From: Nematostella vectensis
Lineage: Eukaryota > Cnidaria > Anthozoa > Actiniaria > Edwardsiidae
Assembly (NCBI RefSeq): GCF_932526225.1
Contig: NC_064040.1
Coordinates: 9,715,356 to 9,775,355, forward strand
Direction: 5' to 3'
DNA: 60,000 bases
Below are positions 1-10,292 of this stretch, piece after piece. Within the stretch, counting starts at the first letter, position 1, and every line of letters begins with the position of its first letter. The notes under the pieces were generated by a model that had not been told where the DNA came from, searched no databases, and was given only the letters and a program-made list of their open reading frames with translations. The position numbers were made by a program, and so were the translations under genes.

Positions 1-380
1 CCTCGTTTTATAATTTTCGGATAATTTACGTCGGTATCAACTTCCCCAAAAATTTACAATTCTATTTTTTCCAGTTTTTAAACAGAATAGGACCGTGATT
101 GGACGCAAAGTTGCAGGGGGGGGGGGGGGGGGGTTAAAGGCTAGTCCATATTTGAACTGTTGTCAAAAGAAGCCGCTTTTTTCAATCAGCCGCGAAGGAC
201 ATTAAGTGGAGGCGGTGGGAACGCATTTCCTCGGCACGAGCCTGTATAGCACGCCGCTCTCTGTGGGCAAAAACAAGCCACTCAAAACATCAATTCCGTT
301 GTTTGGGCTAGTTCGCCAGTTTAATAGTGCAAGTAATTACTTTTACGTTTGATAGGATAGATGAGCGCGACACGCGAGTA
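1..380. repeat. Dispersed repeat, copy 1 (truncated by window edge)
   Basis: This stretch is almost identical to 13395-13778, including a long poly-G tract near 117-134 and the shared end GACACGCGAGTA. Homology stops abruptly at 380, so 380 is probably a real element boundary; the other end lies outside the window. No coding potential is seen. The family was not recognised. Confidence 0.8.
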
Positions 381-406
381 GCAGAAAAACGCGCTGAAGC
401 AGAGGT

Positions 407-609
407 CACAGACGAACCAGGATTAGAATCAGTCCCTCGTGATTTCCCCCACCAGTTTTCTCTCGAGGGACTAAATCCCTTTCTGCGCCACAAGTCCCCT
501 TAAGAACACACACGAGGCTATTATAGTAATGTTACAACAACCTCAAATTATATGTTATTTTCCCGAAGGATCACGAGGGACTTATTCTAATCCTGGTTCG
601 CCTGTGCTG
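407..609. mobile_element. MITE with long terminal inverted repeats
   Basis: The two ends are inverted copies of about 37 bp: the left arm contains GAACCAGGATTAGAAT followed by GTCCCTCGTGAT, and the right arm at 570-605 is its reverse complement with a few mismatches. The interior is non-coding. It sits about 25 bp past the end of the repeat at 1-380 and has no counterpart beside the second copy of that repeat, consistent with a later insertion. The exact ends and target duplication are unclear. Confidence 0.65.
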
Positions 610-637
610 TGGTAGTCAGCCTTGTCTCATAAACATA

Positions 638-969
638 CACTTTTTTTTTATAAGAACGTCTAGTTTTCAGTTGAGGCTGGGCCGTCCTTATTTTTTGGAG
701 ATTGTAAGGCTGTATATGTTCTTAACGATGTTCTTAAATTTTAGTGTATATAAGAATAAATATCCAATGAATTATTACGAAGAGAATTACACTAATGATC
801 AATAGCAATAATAAGGTTGTTACTATGAGCACAATTCGATTCTGCATTTTAAAACGCATCAGGACTAAAAAAAGAAAAGAAAATTCTGCTATCTCAGCCT
901 CGGCATGTTCTTAAAATTTGGTGCTCTCAGCCTGGACGTTCTTACAAAAAAGGTTCTTATAAAAAAATG
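638..969. mobile_element. TA-flanked MITE (long form)
   Basis: The element begins CACTTTTTTTTTATAAGAAC and ends with the inverse GTTCTTATAAAAAAATG. It is flanked on both sides by TA (636-637 and 970-971), the target preference of Tc1/mariner-type transposases. The interior shares several blocks with the shorter element at 11938-12149. No transposase is encoded, so it would be non-autonomous. Confidence 0.7.
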
Positions 970-1564
970 TACTTAGTATCAATTCAAAACCCGAGACAAA
1001 CTTGTATAGCTCTAAACTCGTAAAATTGAGCTTCTTGGGAAGAAAAAACACCACAAACGGATACATTGATATCCCAACTAAGTTTATTTCATGAAGTTGA
1101 GCATGAAGATATAACTAACAACATTCGAATTCAATTTGACAGCGTGGCTTGAATTAACCAATCAGCGCGTCGCTTTACCGACAGCATTCGAATGTTGCAT
1201 CCACGGATTCCTCTATCGTCTCTGGGTTGCCGAAATGTGTAAAAACTTAGCCTTTTCTGGTAGAAAGAGTTTGTTTGGGAGGCCGAAAATCGCTGGGGAC
1301 ATGGAGATATTTATATTCTACCGTGTGATGGTTGATTTTCGAGATTTTACTCGTACTCCAAATTGTGGCCGCTTGATCTGATCGCATGTCTCCGAAGCCT
1401 GCCTGCCTTAACTTCTTTTTATAGGTATATAGTAACGCGGAACCCTCAACTGTTCAAACGTTAGAAATACCGGTTATTCTGAATAAATACATATCACAAA
1501 GCAATGAGAGTTTATTGTGACCTTTATTCTAGGATATAAGACAATTATAGGACAATTACAGGAG
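970..1564. other. No gene seen
   Basis: AT-rich sequence between a MITE and the retrotransposon. The longest open frame (1136-1381, plus) has no recognisable domain and no supporting context. Nothing else supportable was seen. Confidence 0.6.
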
Positions 1565-1569
1565 GTGAT

Positions 1570-1714
1570 TGTAGTGTCCGCCGCATTGCATTATGGATTG
1601 TTAAGGTGCGCAATGCACCATGGTAGAACACATGTCAGAGATCCGCCATCTTGTATTAAATGTGGAAGACCACGAGTCTGTTTCTTTTTGCTTTGTTCCT
1701 TGCCGAACACCACA
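1570..1714 (+). repeat. 5' LTR
   Basis: 145 bp, starting TGTAGTGTCCGCC and ending GAACACCACA, with the canonical TG...CA ends. It matches the 3' LTR at 5943-6087 at every position I compared. It is very short for a gypsy LTR. It should hold the promoter and polyadenylation signals, but no clear TATA box or AATAAA is visible. Confidence 0.95.
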
Positions 1715-1717
1715 TTC

Positions 1718-1735
1718 TGGCGACGAGGATGGGAT
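1718..1735 (+). promoter_or_regulatory. Primer-binding site, tRNA-Ser type
   Basis: TGGCGACGAGGATGGGAT begins three bases after the 5' LTR. Its reverse complement ends CCTCGTCG plus CCA, which matches the 3' end of eukaryotic tRNA-Ser(GCU), whose acceptor stem begins GACGAGG. The tRNA match is from knowledge of the family; the TGG start and position are seen directly. Confidence 0.85.
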
Positions 1736-1787
1736 CAACAACTGGATAAACACATACTGAAGTTAAATCTGTCAAAAAAAAGCCGGT

Positions 1788-4700
1788 ATGGCCGTCTGTT
1801 TATCAGGATTACCAACGCCAAAAGCCTTCGACTGCATTGGCGAACCAGCCACGCTGGAACAAAGATGGACAATCTGGAAGTCCGAATTTGAGCTCTACTG
1901 CACTGCATCTGGCATCAAAGACTCGAAACAACAACGAGCAATACTTCTTCACCTAGCAGGAGCTGGAATACGAGAAATTTTTCACGCTTTTACGGCTGAA
2001 CAACAGGGGGAGGACTATAAAACAGCCATGGACTCCCTCACTCAACACTTCAAACTCAAGAAAAACGTACCGATGGCCAGGCAAGCCTTCTTGACAGCGG
2101 TACCAAAACCCGGTGAGAGGATTCATCAATTTGCAATTAGACTGCAAACCCTTTGCGAACACTGCGAGTACAACGACCAAAAGGACAGTCAAATTCGAGA
2201 TTTGACCTTCATATTGGATAAACCCCTCAAAGCAAAACTCTTTCGTGAGGAAGGTCTGACTCTCAGCAAGCTCCTGGAAATTGTCAACACGTACCATGAC
2301 AAAGAAGCACTAGTTCTTGTGCCAGATCAAGGTGGTGTTAACCAATTGAGAGTACAACAGAAGCCTGACAGTGCTGGTCCCAAGTTTGATGGCAGATGTC
2401 ATCGTTGCAATAAGCAGGGTCATAAAGCTGCTGACTGCAGATGTAGCAAAAATCACCAATGTGAAAAATGTGGGAAAATTGGACATTTCAAGGTCTGCTG
2501 CAAATCAAAGCAGACATCTGGAAAAGCAAAGTCTGCAAGTGGACCAAAATCAAAGGGCAGGAAGCCATCTCATGTAAGACAAGTGGAAGCTGTTGATGTT
2601 CAAGAAACTGATAGCGAAGAGGAAGAAGATGTTTTTAATGTATTCTGCACGCACACAGAGTCACCGCCTGGTACTATGGAGATATCTATTGGGGGTGTTA
2701 TACAGAATGTCATCATTGATTCGGGTGCAAGCTGTAACCTTATGTCAGAAAGGACATTCAATGACTTATCAAAAGGAGACATTGTTTTGAAGCCAAGTAG
2801 CAAGCAAATTTTTGCATATTCGTCTAGTGATGCTTTAAATCTTAAGGGTAGTTGTATGCTTAATGTGCATGTACCAGAAACAAATGTGGATAAGCGCGCA
2901 AAGTTTTTCATTGTCTCTGGAAAAGCGTCAACTTTGTTAGGTCGTGAATTATCTGAAGCTCTAGGCATACTCAAAGTAGGAGTTCAGGTTAATAGTTGTA
3001 GCTCAGATTTCTCAGCTATAAATACTCAGTTAAACAGCAAAGCAGCGCTTAAGGCCAAATTTCCTAATGTTTTTCATGGTTTGGGCAAGCTTAAAGGTTT
3101 TAAACTCAAGTTACATATTGATCAGAATATTAAGCCAGTAGCACAACCATTGCGTAGGATTCCTTTTAGTCGCAGGCAGAAGGTCGCTGACAAGTTAGAG
3201 GAACTTGAGAAGCTTGGTGTGGTGGAAAAGGTAAACAGTCCTACAAGTTGGATCAATCCCCTTGTGGCAGTCGAAAAGCCAAATGGAGATGTTCGCATTT
3301 GTTTGGACATGCGCCAGGCCAATCAGGCTATCTTAAGAGAAAGACACCCAGTACCTACTATGCAAGAAACCCTACAAGAAATCTCAGATGCAAAGATTTT
3401 CACCAAATTGGATTTAAACATGGCTTTCCATCAAATCGAGTTATCCCCAGAGTCCCGAGACATAACTACTTTCGCAGCGCCAACAGGTTTATATCGCTAC
3501 TGTCGATTGCTCTTCGGTGTGAACATGGCTACCGAGAAGTTCCAGAACCTGATATGGCAAGTTTTGAAAGACTGCCCTGGAGCCTTCAACATGCATGACG
3601 ACATTCTTATAGTGGGTAGGAACCAAAAGGAGCATGACGAGAACCTGGAAAGAGCTGTCCAAAAGCTGCAAGACAGCGGGCTCACCCTCAACTATGAGAA
3701 ATGTGTGGTAGGAGCCTCGAGTATGGATTTCATGGGAGACACCATTTCTGCAGATGGTCTTAAGTTATCTGACAAAAGAGTCGAAGCAATTGTCGAGGCA
3801 CCTGCACCAACCAACCAATCAGAGGTGAGAAGTTTCCTTGGTTCTGCTCAATTTTGTGCCAAATTCATTCCACAGTTTGCAACCATTTCTGCTCCCCTGT
3901 GGGATCTTACCAGTAAAAATGCTAAATGGAAATGGGGTGCCAAAGAGGCAGAATCATTTGCACAAATTAAGCACTTGCTAACATGTGCACCAGTCATGTC
4001 TTATTTTACACAGGGAGCCCAGACCAGGATTATCACTGACGCCTCACCAGTTGGCCTGGGGGCCATACTAGAGCAAAGACAACCTGGTGATGGTCAATTT
4101 CGACCAGTGTACTACGCAAGTCGTAAGCTTAGTAAGGTTGAACAGCGCTACTCACAGTTCGAGCGAGAGGCCCTTGCTGTCAAATGGGCCTGTGAGAAAT
4201 TTCACATGTTCCTTTATGGAACCCATTTTGAAATACTAACTGATCACAAACCCTTAATTTCAGTCCTAGGTCCAAAGTCTAAACCCCCGTCTGCTAGGAT
4301 TGAACGCTGGCTGTTGTACCTTCAGCAATTCAGCTATGTGGTCAGGCACATTTCCGGAAAGGAAAATTCAGCCGACGCCCTGAGTCGTTTACCAGTTGGT
4401 CCAGTACAGACAGCTGATTCTAAAGCAACCAGCGAGTATGTGTTTAGCACTGCAAAGGCCGCAGTACCTGTCGCCATGACCCCAAAACATGTAGAGGTCG
4501 TTTCAGAGAAGGACCCAACCCTTATTCTGGTACGCGAAGCAATTAGAAGTGGAGACTTCACCCGCCTCACAGGTACCTTGTACAAAGCAGTGTCAAAGGA
4601 GTTGTGGATTGCCGGACAATTAGTGATGCGTGGAAACCGAATTGTGCTACCAGAATCCCTATGGAAGCAAGCAATTATTTTAGCTCATGAGGGACACCAA

Positions 4701-5828
4701 GGAATGGTGCGCACAAAATCCCGCCTGCGAAGCAAACTATGGTGGCCGCAGATGGATGCACAGGCTGAACAGTTCATCAAGGCCTGCTACCCCTGCCAGC
4801 TAGTTGGACCACGTGGCAAACCGGAACCTGTTCGATCAACAGAACTACCTGAAGAACCATGGGAGGACCTCGCCACAGATTTGACTGAGATACCTGGAGG
4901 AAACCACTTGCTGGTAGTTGTGGATAACTACTCCAGATGGCCAGAGGTAGTACTCCTTAAGAAAACCGATGCGCCACACGTCATCACGGCATTGGAGGGA
5001 ATATTCAGGACACATGGCATACCATACACGGTTCGCAGCGACAACGGACCGCCCTTTGCCTCGAAAGAATTTGAGAATTTCTTAGAGTTCTTAGGCATAG
5101 AACATAAGAAAGGAATTCCATATTGGCCACAGAGCAACGGCGAAGTGGAACGATGTAACAGAACAATTCTTAAAGTGATTCGGATAGCAAACTTGCAAGG
5201 AAATGATTGGAAGAAAGCGCTTGATGATTTCCTTTTTCAGTATCGCACAACAAACCATGCCGCAACTGGATGCTCGCCAGCCGAACTCCTAATGGGAAGG
5301 CAGCTCCGAGACAAGCTACCTAGTGTAGAGATTCCGAAGGATAGAGCGACAGAGTCAGAGTGGCAACACAAACTTAGGGACAGAGACGCTCTATCAAAAC
5401 TCAGACAGAAAGAGTATGCTGATGCTAGAAGACATGCTGAGCCAAGTGGAATTGATGAAGGCGATGAAGTACTGCTGCGACAGACTCGCCGCGAGAACAA
5501 ACTCTCTCCAGTTTTTGAGCCTGAAGCTTACAAGGTTTTGCAGAAGACAGGTAATGCAGTTGTACTGGAGGATTCTGATGGAAATAGGAAGATGAGGAAT
5601 GTAGCACAAATGAAGAAGTTCATCAAACCACAGGAAGCAGTCGCCGCAGACATGCTGCCTACTCCACCTGAAATCGCGCAGGAACACCAAACCGCACCTG
5701 AGACCCAGAACCAGTCCACACTTGATTGTACAGCTGAAATGCCAGCGTCTCCTGGTTCTCTAGCCAATCAGCGACCTGCGCGCACTAGGCAACAACCTGT
5801 TCGTTTTAAGGATTATGTGCTACAATAA
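1788..5828 (+). CDS. Gag-pol polyprotein of Ty3/gypsy retrotransposon
   Basis: A 1,346-residue single-frame polyprotein needed for reverse transcription and integration of the element. Domains in order: a Gag region (about 1-200); two CCHC zinc knuckles (about 204-241) with spacing C-x2-C-x4-H-x4-C; an aspartic protease with Asp-Ser-Gly near 311; a reverse transcriptase with LDLNMAF near 541 and the catalytic MHDD near 602; RNase H with TDAS near 749 and TDHKPL near 818; an integrase with an HH-CC zinc region (HEGHQG near 967, CxxC near 1000) and a DDE core (TDLT near 1029, SDNGPPF near 1083, NGEVER near 1117). All catalytic residues looked for are present and there is no internal stop. Gag and Pol share one frame, so the Gag:Pol ratio must be set by processing rather than frameshifting. 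The ATG at 1788 is the first in the frame after the primer site. Confidence 0.95.
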   Translation: MAVCLSGLPTPKAFDCIGEPATLEQRWTIWKSEFELYCTASGIKDSKQQRAILLHLAGAGIREIFHAFTAEQQGEDYKTAMDSLTQHFKLKKNVPMARQAFLTAVPKPGERIHQFAIRLQTLCEHCEYNDQKDSQIRDLTFILDKPLKAKLFREEGLTLSKLLEIVNTYHDKEALVLVPDQGGVNQLRVQQKPDSAGPKFDGRCHRCNKQGHKAADCRCSKNHQCEKCGKIGHFKVCCKSKQTSGKAKSASGPKSKGRKPSHVRQVEAVDVQETDSEEEEDVFNVFCTHTESPPGTMEISIGGVIQNVIIDSGASCNLMSERTFNDLSKGDIVLKPSSKQIFAYSSSDALNLKGSCMLNVHVPETNVDKRAKFFIVSGKASTLLGRELSEALGILKVGVQVNSCSSDFSAINTQLNSKAALKAKFPNVFHGLGKLKGFKLKLHIDQNIKPVAQPLRRIPFSRRQKVADKLEELEKLGVVEKVNSPTSWINPLVAVEKPNGDVRICLDMRQANQAILRERHPVPTMQETLQEISDAKIFTKLDLNMAFHQIELSPESRDITTFAAPTGLYRYCRLLFGVNMATEKFQNLIWQVLKDCPGAFNMHDDILIVGRNQKEHDENLERAVQKLQDSGLTLNYEKCVVGASSMDFMGDTISADGLKLSDKRVEAIVEAPAPTNQSEVRSFLGSAQFCAKFIPQFATISAPLWDLTSKNAKWKWGAKEAESFAQIKHLLTCAPVMSYFTQGAQTRIITDASPVGLGAILEQRQPGDGQFRPVYYASRKLSKVEQRYSQFEREALAVKWACEKFHMFLYGTHFEILTDHKPLISVLGPKSKPPSARIERWLLYLQQFSYVVRHISGKENSADALSRLPVGPVQTADSKATSEYVFSTAKAAVPVAMTPKHVEVVSEKDPTLILVREAIRSGDFTRLTGTLYKAVSKELWIAGQLVMRGNRIVLPESLWKQAIILAHEGHQGMVRTKSRLRSKLWWPQMDAQAEQFIKACYPCQLVGPRGKPEPVRSTELPEEPWEDLATDLTEIPGGNHLLVVVDNYSRWPEVVLLKKTDAPHVITALEGIFRTHGIPYTVRSDNGPPFASKEFENFLEFLGIEHKKGIPYWPQSNGEVERCNRTILKVIRIANLQGNDWKKALDDFLFQYRTTNHAATGCSPAELLMGRQLRDKLPSVEIPKDRATESEWQHKLRDRDALSKLRQKEYADARRHAEPSGIDEGDEVLLRQTRRENKLSPVFEPEAYKVLQKTGNAVVLEDSDGNRKMRNVAQMKKFIKPQEAVAADMLPTPPEIAQEHQTAPETQNQSTLDCTAEMPASPGSLANQRPARTRQQPVRFKDYVLQ

Positions 5829-5929
5829 GTTTTGTTAGTTTTATTTTTCTTTTCAGTTTTACATACATGCGTAGGACCCCTACTATAGCTGTTATAGTTA
5901 TTTAGCTCCTAGTATGGACTTTAATGCTA

Positions 5930-5942
5930 AGTAAGGGGGGGA
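5930..5942 (+). promoter_or_regulatory. Polypurine tract
   Basis: A purine-rich run with seven consecutive G residues lies immediately before the 3' LTR, where plus-strand DNA synthesis is primed in LTR retrotransposons. Confidence 0.8.
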
Positions 5943-6087
5943 TGTAGTGTCCGCCGCATTGCATTATGGATTGTTAAGGTGCGCAATGCACCATGGTAGA
6001 ACACATGTCAGAGATCCGCCATCTTGTATTAAATGTGGAAGACCACGAGTCTGTTTCTTTTTGCTTTGTTCCTTGCCGAACACCACA
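5943..6087 (+). repeat. 3' LTR
   Basis: 145 bp, identical by eye to the 5' LTR at 1570-1714, with TG...CA ends and followed by the GTGAT target duplication. Confidence 0.95.
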
Positions 6088-6092
6088 GTGAT

Positions 6093-9049
6093 CAACCGTG
6101 AAAATATTCGAGCTAGTTACTGGGATTGACTGGAGACTGACTGAGAGGTTGGTAAGCCTGTGTTCGAGCTGGATTCGACAGGATCAAAAAATGTCACGCA
6201 TGCGCACTAGAGAGAAATTCAATGCAAGGAAACAAAATGGCGGCCCGAATAAATATATTAATTGGTTTATACCCCGCAAACGCCAGCCCAGCGTAATACA
6301 GAGAAAAGGGCCTCTGCTAGCATGGTGCTTGGTTTACTACAGTCAGATCATATTACGAGGGCCAGTGGGACTAACAATTGAAAGCTCTCCTCACAGATAA
6401 TGCCCTTTTGTCTGGCAATGGAACATTCACAGGGGTTGATGGTAGGAATAGTGTTGATATTTGCTTAACATCACAAAACAGCGATAGATCGAAAAACAGT
6501 ATGGTTGTAAATTATTCCTCAAAAGTTGTAAGGGAGAACAATCTGGTATATTCATTACACAATGGTACTGTATTCCCATATAAAGGTTGTATGTCATAAG
6601 CTTTGCTTGACTAAGAACTTTCCAGCTTTTTTAGTTAATTTTAAGCATTATTCATGTATTTACATTTTGCCACTGAATGAGAGTTTGATTTGGCAGTTTT
6701 CCATGCAACTTACACACTCAATGACCCCAAAGATCATATGGCCACCAAGCTTCTGGACATGGGGATTTGCCAGTTCACTTGGGGGGAGGGGTGGAGCTAC
6801 TCCATTAGGATTTTGGTATCCACAAATCTTTCGAGATTGAACTATTATAAATATAATTAACAACTCAGGGAATGTGTGTTATCTTTTGGGTTGTTGTTTT
6901 GCATTTTGGGTCAAATTATCAGGTCAATTATCATATGGGTATGCCTGTTTGTAAATAGATACTTTGAAAAAATGAGTAAATTGTAAAGAGTTCATATAAT
7001 AGTGTTTTGATTTGTTTTCTTTTGACATCTTAAAAGGGTATGAGATACATCCATTTAGGTACTTAGTGTTATTTCTGCAATGATCCCTCCAAAACCAAAA
7101 TCTTGGGGTATCACCTGGGAGCCAGTATGTCCATCTCAACCACATAAAGCATTGGTCCTAGGGAAGAGAGGCCAAAACAGTAGTCATACCTAGAATTAAA
7201 TGTGATACTAAACATTTAATTGAACTGTAGAGTTTTATCATCCCAACAATAATAGTTATAACATCTAAACATTAATTTCAAAGATGACATGAATTAGTGT
7301 AAGTAACTAGCTTCAACCGAAGTTGAATATACATAGCAGTAATCTTTTTTTTCCTATTCAATAAGTACTAGTTTAGTAGAGGGAGGGAGACAACCGTTCT
7401 GAAAAGAACAGTCAGAAGCTGCGTTCGCCCAAATTTCCGAATCTTCGTTTCACAAGATAAGCTGGTCAATATCTTTGGCGACCTTAGAGGTTTTATTAAG
7501 TCAGAGATTTTAATAATAATAACGATACAGAAAATTTGTGACATTGCTTACTACAACAGTACCTCGGCTGTTTCCGGAAATCTCACCCGCTGTTCACTTC
7601 AAAATCTGATACCAACAGGTGAGGCAAAAAGTCCATAGTCGTAGTATCTAGTCAGTAATTAAGTTATAATGAAGTTAAACTATTTTCAGAGTGATCTCAT
7701 AAGAACAGTTAAGCTGATCTGGATGATTTTCTTTACGAAACAATGTCTTCATGCTTGTTTTCGCGCCATGTTGCTGTCATTCTTCTCATTGATAGCAGAA
7801 AATCCGGAAAATGTTCAGCGAATCGGTAGCAGATTGCCTTTTGAATCCTTCGAAGGCGTTTTTTAGTTAAATCACATAGGAAATATTAGTTCTTTATGTT
7901 TTAATCTGCTTTTTATCGGCATAAAATTAGCCAAATTCCGGCCAACAATCGTGAAATCCGCCATGCTCGAATTCGCTAGTCGCGCTTTGACAACTGCGCA
8001 TGCACGACATTTTTTTATCCTGTCGCTGGATTCGGGTAGTTTCCATTCAACAACCAAACTTGTAGTTATCTATTTCTATACTTCTCTACAAGATTTTCAC
8101 CAAACTTGGACAACAAATTAATTTTTTGTTTGTTAGGTGACCGTCTTTTGTTTCCCAAGTCGCAGGAAAACCCCTATAAACGTCTATATTTTAAATAATC
8201 CCGAGCAGGATTCACAGACCTCATCCGACGTTCTACAATTTGTGGGACTTTTGTGGGAAATTTGGGTTGCACTTCGCTGGCTTCTATTTGCTGCTTTCTG
8301 ATTGGTTATTCGTGCGCGCGTCGGATCTATGAATCCCGCGGCAACTTTGTCGACATCAAAATAAGTAAAATAATGATAAATTTGGGCTTAAAAAGTGATT
8401 TCCTGTAAATTATTATTTTGAACATGAATTTAGCGGCCGAATAATTACCTCCGATTCACCGCAGAGAGTATTTTGCTTGAGTTTCGGGGGTTCGTGGTTA
8501 ACATCGTCTCCAGCCTGCAGAGAAGCACGTGCAAAGACGTCCTTGAGCCTGCGATAGGACATGCAAGTCGATCGATGTAAAGGGACGACGTGGGTACTTC
8601 ATGTATGAAGTGTCGCAGTATGCTAATTTATTGGCATCTCCCTCGCTCGCTGCTCCCTACCATGCTCGAAGTTCCACAGGCCCGTAACCAGATTTTTCTT
8701 GGAGGGGGGAGGGGGTGGGGTGCGAAATCCGAGAAAGTTTTTCCGGGGTGGGAAAGGAGTAATTTTTCTGATAAGAATCTGACCACCCCCGAAAGAACAA
8801 AAAGGGATGCCGCGATATCTCCACGGGACGTTTATTATCGGTTTTGGCTTCAAAAAAGTCTGAAGACTAATGACATACCAGAGAATGCCTTTTTTCTAAT
8901 TCGCTTATGCTTTATAGTTTTGTCTACAAAAAGCACATCTATTGCGAACCGAAAGTAGACTTTCCGCCGTTGTGGAGGGTGCGAACACACCCCTTCCCTG
9001 CACCATCTCTGAGTACGGGCCCAAATCCGTAGCGCTTTCTGGCGCATAG
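6093..9049. other. No gene seen
   Basis: About 3 kb of non-coding DNA. Short open frames on both strands carry no recognisable motif. The GC-rich stretch at 8690-8720 reads like the end of a dispersed repeat but could not be classified. No RNA gene or complete transposon was identified. Confidence 0.5.
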
Positions 9050-9735
9050 GGGGTGTCATGTAGGGACGCGTGAATAGGGACGTCCGTCAAATTTAAATAT
9101 ACGCTCACTATATGTCAAGCAACTGAGCGGCTGACATATAGGGACATTACGAATACTAATCCGCGGAAGACAAGGGGGAACACACTGATCTATTTTTTGG
9201 TGGGAGAGGCGGGTGGGTGGCAAAAGTGCACATCACCTATACGGACGCTCAAATCAACTTACTAACAGTGCCTGCGTGACATATAGGGACGCGTGACATA
9301 TAGGGACGTTACCAGTTACCGTCATGCGAGGGCGGGGGCGACCTTTGGGAGCGCCCGCAAAGTGCGCTGGATCTTCGAGCATGCGATTCCGTGGGAGACA
9401 AGGAGGGCCACAGCGATCCATTTATACCTTGTGGGAGGTGGGGGGAGGTGGGTGACAAAAGTAAACATGACCTATACGGGCGCTCATAACAAACAACTGA
9501 GCGCCTGACATATAGGGACGTTAAGAATACGAGTCCGTCGGAGACGAGGGGAAACACACTTACCAATTGTGGGAGGGGGGGTGACAAAAGTGCACATGTC
9601 CTATACGGCACTCAAATCAAGCAACCGAGCGCCTGACATCACTAGACGTTACTAGAACGCGCCCTAGGCAGACAAGGGGGACCACACAGACAAATTTATA
9701 TTTTGTGGGAAGGAAGGGTGGGTGACAATTATATT
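9050..9735. repeat. Diverged tandem satellite, units of about 130-220 bp
   Basis: Four to five degenerate copies each start near GACATATAGGGACG, then carry a GAGACAAGG-like block, a G-rich GGGAGG block followed by GTGACAAAAGT, and CCTATACGG. Copy starts are near 9132, 9270, 9507 and 9635. Unit length varies because of internal insertions. Confidence 0.75.
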
Positions 9736-10292
9736 TTCAGTTTTCCTTAATTTTCTAACGGTACCAGCTCTGCTTTGGATTAGCTCTCTCTATTTTAGCG
9801 CAATCCCCTCTGCACCCCTTAAGGAATAGCATTTGGTAAAATTTTAAAAAGACGATCACCCAATACTACTTCTTTCATGTAGAGTTCCCCCCCATCCCCC
9901 CGCCCCATAGAGTGCTGGTTATTCTTATCTTTAATGCTAATAAGTGTAATGATATGTCATTTACAATAAAAATGAAGATTACACATATATTTCTATCATA
10001 TTTTATTTTTATGGAGAAATAATAGCTTGTTTTTGTCATACATGTCACAACACAGGGGCTCAAACAAATTGCAAATGTACATGGAATTCATTAGGTATCC
10101 CAGTCAATCCTTCGCACAGCTTAGTTTTAATTGACTTAAAAACAGGAGCAGGTGTTTGCTTATTAAAGTCTACAGACAATCTGAGAAAAAAGTTGTCTGC
10201 GAAGGCGTTGGTAACAGGAAAATCATTGAATACAGAGTTGCTTTGCTAATGTTTCGAATATTTGCCATTGCCCTTGTTCCCACGCTGCCTTA
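9736..10292. other. No gene seen; 3' flank of the GPCR
   Basis: AT-rich spacer between the satellite and the receptor gene. The part nearest 10293 is probably 3' untranslated sequence of the receptor, but no decisive polyadenylation signal was identified. Confidence 0.45.

Larger units (their letters stand above)
1565..6092 (+). mobile_element. Complete Ty3/gypsy LTR retrotransposon
   Basis: A full element: target duplication GTGAT at 1565-1569 and 6088-6092, 145-bp LTRs at 1570-1714 and 5943-6087, a tRNA-Ser primer-binding site at 1718-1735, one gag-pol frame at 1788-5828, and a purine tract at 5930-5942. The LTRs appear identical base for base and the frame is unbroken. Both indicate a recent insertion by a copy that may still be competent. 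No envelope frame follows pol. The order RT, RNase H, integrase is that of Ty3/gypsy (Metaviridae) rather than copia. Confidence 0.96.

Noticed and set aside
1517-1891. Separate 124-codon gene over the 5' LTR
   Set aside because: It overlaps the LTR, the primer-binding site and the start of gag-pol in another frame; its first part repeats in the 3' LTR.
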